From the NCBI GenBank assembly GCA_036277115.1, contig DASUNM010000002.1, forward strand, positions 186,001 through 250,000: 64,000 bases of DNA, read 5' to 3'. Made by a program: the position numbers and the translations under genes. The notes below the pieces were generated by a model. It was not told the origin of the DNA. It saw only the letters and a list, made by a program, of their open reading frames with translations, and made no database searches. Positions 16,067 to 23,073 of this stretch are shown here, in pieces. Origin of the DNA: Pyrinomonadaceae bacterium. Its GTDB lineage: Bacteria; Acidobacteriota; Blastocatellia; Pyrinomonadales; Pyrinomonadaceae. Within the stretch, counting starts at the first letter, position 1, and each line of letters begins with the position of its first letter.

Positions 16067-16666
16067 TCAAGGATTTGGACCGGTGAAGAGATCCTCGATG
16101 CTGCTGGCGGTGGTTCTTCGATTTCGTCTCATGGGAGTCTCTGAATCTGCCGGCTGCACCCTGCGCTTTCGGACGAGTTTGGCGGCGTCCTGAGTAGGTT
16201 CGCGTTTGACTGCGGCAGGCGGGGCTGGTTTCCGATCTGCGTCTTCTCGTTTTGCGATCTTTGGCGCCTCGTTTTTAGGAGCCGGCCCGTCAGCGGGTAT
16301 GACTGAAGATGTTTCCGGCTGAACCGGAGCCTGAGTCTCCGTGTCCTTTGCGTTCAATTCCGGGGCGATGGCAACCAGAGGCGGATCGGTCTTGGCCGGC
16401 GTCGAAACATTTGGCAGCGCCTGCTGCTGCGTAACGGACGGAGTCGTGTCACGCCGTCGCTCAAAATAATTGACCGCGATGGCGCCCAGGGCGCCGCACA
16501 AAGTTGACGCCAGCAGCAGCGGCAACAGAATTAGAACCTTGCGTCGTCCTTCGGTTTTCCGAGCGCCTTGGATCGGCACCACCTGCCGCGCCGTGGCGAT
16601 CGTCGCATCGTCATCGAAATGCGGCGGCGGGAGTGTCAACGGAACTTCTATTCTCGAGGTGCTCAT
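16067..16666 (-). CDS. Single-span membrane protein with Pro/Ala-rich periplasmic part, unknown function
   Basis: About 199 residues from ATG 16666 (a TTG at 16705 is the longer alternative). A cytoplasmic N-terminal segment is followed by one membrane helix (about 45-65, VLILLPLLLASTLCGALGA) and a long low-complexity region rich in Pro, Ala, Lys and Glu, ending in a basic motif (MRRNRRTTASSIEDLFTG). No enzymatic motif. The layout resembles proteins that span the periplasm or bind the cell wall. Confidence 0.6.
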   Translation of the reverse strand: MSTSRIEVPLTLPPPHFDDDATIATARQVVPIQGARKTEGRRKVLILLPLLLASTLCGALGAIAVNYFERRRDTTPSVTQQQALPNVSTPAKTDPPLVAIAPELNAKDTETQAPVQPETSSVIPADGPAPKNEAPKIAKREDADRKPAPPAAVKREPTQDAAKLVRKRRVQPADSETPMRRNRRTTASSIEDLFTGPNP

Positions 16667-16798
16667 TTCATCACGGACGCAACGGTCCGACGCGTTTAGA
16701 TGCAACTCTAAGGCCTCACGTTTCTAAGTTGTAAAAGCGTACTGCGGTTTGAGTTGTGAGGGTTCTCACAGCGATGGGAGCGCTCTAGTGCGAGATTG

Positions 16799-16831
16799 TG
16801 GGCCCGCCCGCTACTGCAGGTGGTTCTGACT
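16799..16831. repeat. GTCAGAACCACC-family repeat downstream of dxs
   Basis: GCTACTGCAGGTGGTTCTGAC lies just past the dxs stop codon; same family as 14711-14740 and 34073-34102. Confidence 0.7.
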
Positions 16832-16848
16832 TGGTGCCGGATATGGGG

Positions 16849-18768
16849 TCAGGCAATGACCTTATGGTGCTGCGCGCGGCGATCGTCGAGGACGTCAACG
16901 GCTTCTTTGACGCGCGTGTAAATCCCATCCGAATCGAGGCCGTACTTGGCGAGCAGTAGTTTCGCATCACCATGCGTCACGATGCGGTCGGGAATCCCCA
17001 TGCGAACGAGGCTGACCTTGTCCTGAAGTCCGTTTTCTTCCAGCAACTCGAGAATGGCGGAGCCGAAGCCACCCGCCAGGTAAGCTTCTTCCACGGTGAC
17101 AATCAGGCGTTTGGTGCGCGCCAGCGCCAGCAGTAGAGCACTGTCGAGCGGCTTCACGAATCGCGCGTTGATGACGGTGGTTTCAATGCCGTCCTTCGCC
17201 AGATTCGCAGCGGCTTCAAGCGACGGATGCACCATCGAGCCATACCCGACGATTGCTACTTCGCCGCCGTCCCGCAGCAGTTCGGCTTTGCCGATTTCCA
17301 GCAACTGCGGCGGCTGATCGATGGGCACGCCCATACCGTTACCGCGCGGGTAACGCATCGCCGCGGGGCCGACGTGCTCGATCATCGTGAACATCATGTC
17401 GCGCATTTCGCCTTCGTCTTTCGGCGCCATCACCACTATGTTCGGAACGCCGCGCAGATACGCGATGTCCAAAAGACCGTGATGCGTCGGGCCGTCGCCG
17501 CCCGCGATGCCGCCGCGGTCCAGGCAGAACTTAACGTTCAGATCCTGGATGCAGACATCGTGGACCAACTGATCGAACGCGCGTTGCAGGAAAGTCGAGT
17601 AAATCGCGCACACCGGCTTCAGTCCTTCGACTGATAATCCGGCGGCGAAAGTAACGCAGTGCTGCTCGGCGATTCCGACGTCAAATGATCGCTCGGGGAA
17701 CTTTTCCAGCGCATCGCAAACACCGGTTCCGTCCGGCATGGCGGCGGTGAGGGCGACGACCTTCTCGTCCCTGGCCATCAACTCGCACAACGTTTCGCCG
17801 AACACTTTGGTATAGGTTGGCGCCTTGGCCGCCGACTTCACCGGCTTGCCTGTTTTCAGATCGAAAGGACCGGTCGCATGCCACTTGTAGTAATCGTTTT
17901 CCGCTGCCGGGTGGCCTTTGCCTTTGGTCGTCAGCGCGTGAACGATGACGGGGCCGTCTTTGATTTGCTTGGCTTCGTTGAGCGCTCTGACCAAAGACTT
18001 GACGTTGTGTCCGTCTACGTAGCCGATGTATTTGAAGCCGAGTTCATTTACGAGCGCACCCGGCAAAACCGCCGAGGCAATCGCATCCTTCATCGTCTTC
18101 GCCGCGTGATGCAGCGCTCCGCCGAGTGCGGGAATCGAGAGTAGCGTCTCTTCCACTTCGTCTTTGAAGCGGTGATAACCATGGGCTTCGCGAATGCGAT
18201 TGAGATAACCCGTCAAGGCGCCGACCGCCGGCGCGATCGACATCTCGTTGTCATTGAGCACGACGATCAGACGCGTTTTCAAATGACCCGCTTGATTGAC
18301 GGCTTCCATCGCCATGCCGCCCGCCAGCGATGCGTCGCCGATCAATGCGATGACGTGATGATCTTCGTTTTTGCGGTCGCGCGCGATTGCCATTCCGAGC
18401 GCGGCGGAAAGGGAAGTAGAGGCATGGCCCGCCCCAAAGGTGTCGTACTCAGATTCATCGCGGCGCAGGAAACCGCTGATGCCGCCATACTGCTTCACCG
18501 TCGGCAAAAGGTCGCGGCGCCCCGTCAGGATTTTGTGCGCATACGCCTGGTGGCCGACGTCCCAAACCAGCCGATCGTGAGGCGTATCGAACGCGTAGTG
18601 CATCGCCACAGCCAATTCGACAGCGCCCAGAGAGGCTCCCGTGTGGCCGCCGACACGCGCCATCGTTTCCAGAATGTGCTGCCGAATTTCTTCGGCGACT
18701 TCTTGTAATTGATCGACTTTCAGCCGCCGCAGGTCTGCGGGCGATTCGATGTTTTGAAGCAATTTCAT
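16849..18768 (-). CDS. dxs: 1-deoxy-D-xylulose-5-phosphate synthase
   Basis: First enzyme of the MEP isoprenoid pathway: condenses pyruvate and glyceraldehyde 3-phosphate with thiamine diphosphate. About 639 residues from ATG 18768 (MKLLQNIESPADLRRL); an in-frame ATG at 18876 would add 36 unlikely residues. Seen: VWDVGHQAYAHKILTGR, AGHASTSLSAALG, the cofactor motif IGDASLAGGMAMEAVN ending in VVLNDNEMSI, and the transketolase-type GIAEQHCVTFAAGL. Length is normal. It appears monocistronic. Confidence 0.96.
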   Translation of the reverse strand: MKLLQNIESPADLRRLKVDQLQEVAEEIRQHILETMARVGGHTGASLGAVELAVAMHYAFDTPHDRLVWDVGHQAYAHKILTGRRDLLPTVKQYGGISGFLRRDESEYDTFGAGHASTSLSAALGMAIARDRKNEDHHVIALIGDASLAGGMAMEAVNQAGHLKTRLIVVLNDNEMSIAPAVGALTGYLNRIREAHGYHRFKDEVEETLLSIPALGGALHHAAKTMKDAIASAVLPGALVNELGFKYIGYVDGHNVKSLVRALNEAKQIKDGPVIVHALTTKGKGHPAAENDYYKWHATGPFDLKTGKPVKSAAKAPTYTKVFGETLCELMARDEKVVALTAAMPDGTGVCDALEKFPERSFDVGIAEQHCVTFAAGLSVEGLKPVCAIYSTFLQRAFDQLVHDVCIQDLNVKFCLDRGGIAGGDGPTHHGLLDIAYLRGVPNIVVMAPKDEGEMRDMMFTMIEHVGPAAMRYPRGNGMGVPIDQPPQLLEIGKAELLRDGGEVAIVGYGSMVHPSLEAAANLAKDGIETTVINARFVKPLDSALLLALARTKRLIVTVEEAYLAGGFGSAILELLEENGLQDKVSLVRMGIPDRIVTHGDAKLLLAKYGLDSDGIYTRVKEAVDVLDDRRAQHHKVIA

Positions 18769-18998
18769 GCGCGCGAGATTGTAAACGGTAACCTGACGTT
18801 TCGCTATCGAAAACAGAGTAATGCCCAGCCAACCGTTGACGCAAGCGAGGCGCACTCCGTCACTGGCATGTGGCAAGCCACACTCAATTAGTTTCGACCC
18901 TTTCGGCCCGCCGCGCGTCTAAGTGCTCGCTGAGGAGCCTTCATTTGGTTTCGGCCCAAAATGCGCCGAATGAACTATTAGGTAAAAGGAGTAATGAA

Positions 18999-19505
18999 AT
19001 GTTTGAAAAGATAAGACTTTCGAGCGCGGCGCTGATCGCCGTGCTAAGCGTGTCGGGGGCAGTTGTGGTGGCTCAGGACCAACAACCGCCCACGACTGGC
19101 ACTCCCCAAATTCAGAAACAGAATCGAGGCGATCGGTTAGAGCGCCGCGGCAAACGGCGTGAGATGCGGGGCCAAAGGCTCGGCGCCGGGTTGCGCGGGC
19201 TCGATTTAACTGACCAGCAGAGAGAACAGGCGCGGGCCATCATGCGCGCCAACTTCGAGAGCCACAAGGCGCAGATCGAAGAGCTCAAACAACTGCGTCA
19301 AAAAGGACGTGACGGGTTGAGTGACGCGGACAAGGCGCGGGCAAAGGAACTGCACAATCAACTTCGCGAATCGAGGATGAGCGCGCGGAACCAGCTGTCT
19401 TCACTGCTGACCACTGAGCAGAAGATAAAGCTAGAAGAGCGGATGAAGAATCGCCGCGAACGCCGCGAGCGATATGGCCGGAAGGGAATGAATCGGCCTA
19501 TCTAG
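18999..19505 (+). CDS. LTXXQ-motif (Spy-like) exported helical protein
   Basis: 168 residues from ATG 18999, chosen because AAGGAG lies 7 nt upstream. Signal peptide to about residue 26 (VVVAQ), then a strongly charged helical protein with LDLTDQQREQARAIM and SSLLTTEQKIKLEER, two LTXXQ-like repeats as in Spy and CpxP. The tail is very basic (NRRERRERYGRKG). Probably a periplasmic chaperone or stress-response protein. It is a single-gene unit closed by a clear terminator and is a distant relative of the protein at 4961. Confidence 0.75.
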   Translation: MFEKIRLSSAALIAVLSVSGAVVVAQDQQPPTTGTPQIQKQNRGDRLERRGKRREMRGQRLGAGLRGLDLTDQQREQARAIMRANFESHKAQIEELKQLRQKGRDGLSDADKARAKELHNQLRESRMSARNQLSSLLTTEQKIKLEERMKNRRERRERYGRKGMNRPI

Positions 19506-19527
19506 TTCTTCACTTCACGACAACACA

Positions 19528-19559
19528 CGCTGTCAGGTTCAGAACCTGGCAGCGTTTTT
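19528..19559 (+). terminator. Intrinsic terminator after the LTXXQ gene
   Basis: The 13-bp stem CGCTGTCAGGTTC/GAACCTGGCAGCG (one G-U pair) with a tiny loop is followed at once by TTTTT (19555-19559). Confidence 0.9.
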
Positions 19560-19580
19560 CTTTGGGTGCGTAACGCAGGC

Positions 19581-19661
19581 GGGGCAGTAGCCCGACCGTC
19601 AGGGAGGGCTTCAAACACATGATTAAAAATGAGCCCTCCCTGACGGTCGGGCTACTGCCCC
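19581..19661. repeat. Perfect 30-bp inverted repeat (GGGGCAGTAGCCCGACCGTC family)
   Basis: The arm 19581-19610 is the exact reverse complement of 19632-19661, with a 21-bp loop. Single degenerate arms of the family occur near 13640, 15563, 21915, 26062, 40178 and 42180. Confidence 0.95.
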
Positions 19662-19691
19662 GAACAGCAAAGCGAGTTACACCACCAAGTA

Positions 19692-20114
19692 TCACTTGCC
19701 TTCACTCGCAATGAAATCCTGAATTCTACTCTTCAAGTCATCGCGGGCTTCGCGAAAAGCTTCGCGCTGCGCTTCATCGTCGCCGATCACGACGGGATCC
19801 TTGATGCTCCAGTGAATTCGTTTGGCGTCCCCGGGAAACGTCGGGCAGTACTGCGCGGCGTGGTCGCAAACCGTAATCACGTAATCGAACTGCGTTTCGA
19901 GAAATTCATTTAGCGACTTGGAGCGATGATGCGAGATGTCGATGCCCAGCTCTTTCATCACCGTAATCGCGTTTGGCCGGACGTAACTCGGCACCAGACC
20001 GCCACTGAAAACCTCAAATCGATCGCCACCGAAGTGACGGAGTAAACCCTCTCCCATCTGACTGCGCGCGACGTTCCCGGTACACAGGATGAGCACTCGT
20101 TTCTTGTCAATCAT
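19692..20114 (-). CDS. arsC: Arsenate reductase, thioredoxin-coupled (LMW phosphatase fold)
   Basis: Reduces arsenate to arsenite in the cytoplasm. 140 residues from ATG 20114, which has an AAGGAGA site 4 nt upstream. Catalytic P-loop CTGNVARSQMGEGLLR keeps Cys-X5-Arg (the family's usual Ser is Val here), the second and third redox cysteines are in VCDHAAQYCPTFPG, and IKDPV has the general-acid Asp. This pattern is the S. aureus/B. subtilis thioredoxin-linked class. It is the last gene of the arsI-aquaporin-arsC operon and overlaps the aquaporin 3' end by 8 bp. Confidence 0.95.
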   Translation of the reverse strand: MIDKKRVLILCTGNVARSQMGEGLLRHFGGDRFEVFSGGLVPSYVRPNAITVMKELGIDISHHRSKSLNEFLETQFDYVITVCDHAAQYCPTFPGDAKRIHWSIKDPVVIGDDEAQREAFREARDDLKSRIQDFIASEGK

Positions 20115-20784
20115 TGGATCTCCTTCGTGGCTCGGCCGCGATAAGCCACCGAGCAAGCAGCGCGGCCGCCCCAGCGCCGAGCAGTTGAGCTAAGACAAAC
20201 ATTGGCACATCAGCGGGCCGGATGCCGGTGAACGTATCGCTCAACGATCTAGCCAGAGTCACCGCCGGATTCGCGAACGACGTAGAAGCGGTGAACCAAT
20301 ACGCGGCAGTTATGTACGCCGCCACCGCAAATGCAATCATGCGCGGTTGGAGCGTCGCGCAAATTCGAATCACAAGCACCAGGCCAAGCGTGGCAACAAA
20401 CTCGCTGAAAAACTGCGCTGGGCCGGTGCGCGTACGCGAAGAAAAAAAGATCGGCGGCAAGCCGAACATCAGATTTGCGGTAACGACTCCGCCGATGGCG
20501 CCCACTATCTGCGCGAGCACATAAACGACCGCGTCACGCCAGCCGATCTCGGAATGTAAAGCGAAGCTGAGCGTAACCGCCGGATTTAGATGCGCGCCCG
20601 AAATCGGTCCGAGAGTCAGAATCAGTGCGACCAGGGCCGCGCCGGTGGCGATGGTGTTAGACAATAGCGTCAGCGCGACATTACCGCCGGCCAATCGCTC
20701 AGCCATAATCCCGGAGCCAACTACCGCCGCCAGCAGCATCGCCGTGCCGAGGATTTCCGCGACCGCACGTCGTGCCAGACTCAC
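20107..20784 (-). CDS. MIP-family aquaporin, probable arsenite channel (AqpS-like)
   Basis: About 225 residues with six membrane segments and both channel signatures (SGAHLNPAVTLSF and SFANPAVTLARS). The start is GTG 20784, overlapping the arsI stop as GTGA, which implies coupled translation; the long upstream reading is unlikely. In Sinorhizobium meliloti an aquaporin (AqpS) in an ars operon lets arsenite made by ArsC leave the cell down its gradient, replacing ArsB/Acr3. The same role is inferred here because no arsB or acr3 is present and the gene sits between arsI and arsC. Confidence 0.9.
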   Translation of the reverse strand: MSLARRAVAEILGTAMLLAAVVGSGIMAERLAGGNVALTLLSNTIATGAALVALILTLGPISGAHLNPAVTLSFALHSEIGWRDAVVYVLAQIVGAIGGVVTANLMFGLPPIFFSSRTRTGPAQFFSEFVATLGLVLVIRICATLQPRMIAFAVAAYITAAYWFTASTSFANPAVTLARSLSDTFTGIRPADVPMFVLAQLLGAGAAALLARWLIAAEPRRRSND

Positions 20785-21296
20785 CGCGCGATTTCCACCG
20801 GAGCAGGCGCGCAACAAGACGTCGCAGGTTGCACATCCGCGTCTGCCGAAACTGCTACATCGGTGCTGCATTCGCACGGGGCCGTTTCGGCGAGATTGTC
20901 CTGCAGGACCACAAAGACTTCCCACTCGTTGCCGTCCGGATCGCGCACCCAGGTTTTGTCCTGCGTCGCGTAGCAACAGTTCGTCTGCATTTCATCTCGC
21001 GTCAAAAGCCCGGCTTCGTGCCATTTTTGCCGCGTTGCCAGCACATCCTCAGTCGAGCGCACCTGAATACCCAGATGCGAGAGGGCGCCGCGATTCGGCA
21101 CGCTGCCCTGGTTCAGAGTGAAGTTTAGCGGCGGGTTCTGAAGGTCGAATTTCGCGTATCCGGTGCGAACCTTGCTTGGCTCGATCCCAAACAGCTTTCG
21201 ATAAAAGTCGATGCTTTCCGTCACGTCTCTCACGTTCAACGCCAAATGAGCCTTCAAGGCATTCACTGCTACTCCGTTTTCAATGTTGCTTTCCAT
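20781..21296 (-). CDS. arsI: ArsI-type organoarsenical C-As lyase (VOC fold)
   Basis: Iron-dependent dioxygenase of the glyoxalase/VOC superfamily that removes methyl or aryl groups from trivalent organoarsenicals. 171 residues: HLALNVRDVTESIDFYRKLF starts the first beta-alpha module, and TNCCYATQDKTWVRDPDG carries the vicinal Cys pair and the metal-site region typical of ArsI. A Cys-rich tail (CECST, SCCAPAP) may bind metalloid. It is the first gene of its operon, with a GAGGAGGA ribosome-binding site, next to the divergent operator. A cadmium-induced CadI-like role is the alternative name for the family. Confidence 0.88.
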   Translation of the reverse strand: MESNIENGVAVNALKAHLALNVRDVTESIDFYRKLFGIEPSKVRTGYAKFDLQNPPLNFTLNQGSVPNRGALSHLGIQVRSTEDVLATRQKWHEAGLLTRDEMQTNCCYATQDKTWVRDPDGNEWEVFVVLQDNLAETAPCECSTDVAVSADADVQPATSCCAPAPVEIAR

Positions 21297-21315
21297 CGCA
21301 ATCCTCCTCTAGAAT
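21286..21315 (+). promoter_or_regulatory. Predicted sigma70 promoter of the arsN1-arsR unit
   Basis: TTGCTT (21286-21291), an 18-bp spacer and TAGAAT (21310-21315); the expected start falls inside the palindromic operator. A possible -10 for the opposite strand, TATGAT (complement of 21314-21319), overlaps it. Confidence 0.5.
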
Positions 21316-21318
21316 CAT

Positions 21319-21334
21319 ATTCGCGTTCGCGAAT
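21319..21334. promoter_or_regulatory. Palindromic operator, likely ArsR site
   Basis: ATTCGCG-TT-CGCGAAT is a 7-bp inverted repeat with a 2-bp centre in the 47-bp divergent gap between arsI and the acetyltransferase gene. Position over both predicted promoters fits repression by the ArsR encoded nearby. Confidence 0.65.
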
Positions 21335-21343
21335 GTGAAGCCG

Positions 21344-21913
21344 ATGATAGCCATGCAGGACATATCTGTCAAGCCGAATATGAGCGACTGCCGCACCGAG
21401 GGGATGACGGCTGACGATTGGTCTGCGGTGCGGTCGATTTATCTGGAAGGAATTGCGACCGGCCAGGCGACTTTCGAAACGGCGGCGCCTTCGTGGGAGA
21501 TGTGGGACGCGGCGCATTTGCCTTTCGCGCGACTGATTGCGCGCGATGATCGGGCCGTCATTGGTTGGGCCGCACTGAGCCCAGTATCGCGACGCGAGGC
21601 ATACAAGGGCGTCGCGGAAGTTAGTGTCTACGTTGCCGAGAACAGTCGCGGCCAAGGTGTAGGGCGGACGCTGCTCGACCAACTGATTCAAGATTCGGAG
21701 CAGAATGGAATCTGGACGTTGCAGGCTGCTGTGTTTCCTGAAAACGCCGCGACCCTCGCTCTTCACAAACGCTGTGGCTTTCGAGAAGTTGGCCGCCGGG
21801 AACGGATCAGTACATTGAATAACATCTGGCGCGATACGGTTTTGCTCGAGCGGCGCAGCGAAACAGTTGGAGTGAATAAATCAACATGCGTTGACCACAG
21901 AACTGACGTTTAG
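21344..21913 (+). CDS. GNAT acetyltransferase, ArsN1/phosphinothricin-acetyltransferase-like
   Basis: About 189 residues of the PAT/Bar-type GNAT fold: AVRSIYLEGIATGQATFE (substrate motif of PAT enzymes), acetyl-CoA site VSVYVAENSRGQGVGRTLLD and the C-terminal ALHKRCGFREVGRRER. ArsN1 enzymes acetylate arsinothricin, an arsenic analogue of phosphinothricin, and are often linked to arsR/arsC. Its divergent position against arsI and next to arsR supports that function. The start is uncertain: ATG 21344, 21353 or 21380 (the last best matches the family), none with a good ribosome-binding site; the transcript may have a very short leader. Confidence 0.75.
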   Translation: MIAMQDISVKPNMSDCRTEGMTADDWSAVRSIYLEGIATGQATFETAAPSWEMWDAAHLPFARLIARDDRAVIGWAALSPVSRREAYKGVAEVSVYVAENSRGQGVGRTLLDQLIQDSEQNGIWTLQAAVFPENAATLALHKRCGFREVGRRERISTLNNIWRDTVLLERRSETVGVNKSTCVDHRTDV

Positions 21914-21949
21914 AGGCGGGCTACTGCCCACCGCTTTCCGAATGAGTCT

Positions 21950-22339
21950 ATGAGCAAGACTTACGACATCGAGAATCTTTTCAAAGCGCTTGCCGATCGC
22001 ACGCGTCTCCGGCTGATCAGTTTGATTGGCGATTCGGAAGTGTGTGTCTGCTTTCTGGTAGCAATTCTTAAGACCAGCCAACCGAAGATTTCGCGGCACC
22101 TTGCATACCTGCGCCGCGCGCAGATTGTGGATGCGCGCCGTGAAGGAAAATGGATGCACTACCGCCTGATCGATCCACCGGACGACCACGCCGCTCGTAT
22201 TTTCCGCGAAGTGCGCGCATCGCTTGCCGAATATCCTGAGTTGCAGCGCGACCGGGAGAAGCTCATGCAGATCTGCTGCGCACCCCAGCTTCCTGTGCAA
22301 CTGCGCCACGCGCCAAAACCGATCGAAGTCGCCGCCTAG
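21950..22339 (+). CDS. arsR: ArsR-family metalloregulatory repressor
   Basis: Winged-helix repressor released from DNA by arsenite. 129 residues; LFKALADRTRLRLISLI is the usual first helix pair, EVCVCFLVAILKTSQPKISRHL joins the Cys-X-Cys metalloid site to the recognition helix, and the wing is REGKWMHYRL. A further CC pair occurs near the end (LMQICCAPQ). It follows the ArsN1-like gene by 36 bp on the plus strand, and its target is probably the palindrome at 21319-21334. Confidence 0.92.
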   Translation: MSKTYDIENLFKALADRTRLRLISLIGDSEVCVCFLVAILKTSQPKISRHLAYLRRAQIVDARREGKWMHYRLIDPPDDHAARIFREVRASLAEYPELQRDREKLMQICCAPQLPVQLRHAPKPIEVAA

Positions 22340-22350
22340 TCTGCTTTCCC

Positions 22351-22767
22351 ATGACCGCGCTTGAACACAATAAATACCTAGCCATAGGCTTTGGGATCTT
22401 CGCAGCGTTATTCGGACTTACATTCTTGCTCCTGATGTTCGTGACCCTCGGCGTCTTCGTCGCTTTGGGTATTTCTTTCGCGAACGAAACCGGCGACGCG
22501 AATCAGGCCGGCATCGGAGTTTTGGGCGGCGTATTTACGGTTGTCTTTTATGTTGTCCTGGGCTTGCTCCTCGTGTTGCCGACCGCGGTGGCCGGCCGCA
22601 AACTGTGGAAATTGGGGCGCGGCGCGCGCGGCTGGGGCATCATCGCCGCCATTCTGGTCTTCTGGGCTTTTCCGGTAGGAACGTTCCTGGCGATTTACGC
22701 GCTGTGGTTCCTGTTCAGCACGGAAGGGCGGAAGTTATACGCCGGTGTGAAGCCGACTCTGCCGTGA
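22351..22767 (+). CDS. Four-helix membrane protein, unknown function
   Basis: 138 residues with four hydrophobic segments (about 10-45, 55-85, 95-110, 110-125). It begins 11 bp after arsR and could be co-transcribed, but nothing in the sequence (no Cys clusters or His motifs) points to arsenic. No family recognised. Confidence 0.65.
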   Translation: MTALEHNKYLAIGFGIFAALFGLTFLLLMFVTLGVFVALGISFANETGDANQAGIGVLGGVFTVVFYVVLGLLLVLPTAVAGRKLWKLGRGARGWGIIAAILVFWAFPVGTFLAIYALWFLFSTEGRKLYAGVKPTLP

Positions 22768-22820
22768 CCTACCTTGACTTTGATTCTTCGCGCCTTAGAA
22801 TAACTTTTCACGGATCGCGC

Positions 22821-22911
22821 GGAGATGTGGCCGAGTGGCTGAAGGCGGCGGTTTGCTAAACCGTTATAGGTCAAAAGCCTATCGCAGGTTCGAATCCTGC
22901 CATCTCCGCCA
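22821..22911 (+). tRNA. tRNA-Ser (anticodon GCT)
   Basis: The acceptor stem GGAGATG/CATCTCC closes the molecule, followed by discriminator G and encoded CCA. D-arm GCCGAGTGGCTGAAGGC, anticodon loop TTGCTAA (GCT, reads AGC/AGU), a long variable arm typical of class II tRNAs, and the TTCGAAT T-loop. All arms pair well. Confidence 0.98.
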
Positions 22912-22918
22912 GACTTTA

Positions 22919-23072
22919 TTCAGTAGTCAGTGGTCAGTTGTCAGTAGTCAGTTGAACGCGCTTGTTGCTGGCTTCTGTTTCTGCTTGCTGGCTATTTTTG
23001 TTGTTAGCGAAGGTGGCGACCCACAACCAACTGACCACTGACCACTGACCACTGACAAACTGACAACTGACC
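22919..23072. repeat. Inverted pair of (A)CTGAC-type degenerate tandem repeats
   Basis: AGTCAGTGGTCAGTTGTCAG units (22921-22955) face CAACTGACCACTGACC units (about 23027-23072) across about 70 bp. The second block runs into the start codon of gltX. Confidence 0.9.
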
Positions 23073-23073
23073 A

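Noticed and set aside
16849..18876. Longer Dxs reading from 18876
   Set aside because: The extra 36 residues do not resemble Dxs, whose conserved start is at 18768.
20785..20976. N-terminal extension of the aquaporin
   Set aside because: It overlaps arsI in another frame and has no membrane pattern; GTG 20784 couples to the arsI stop.
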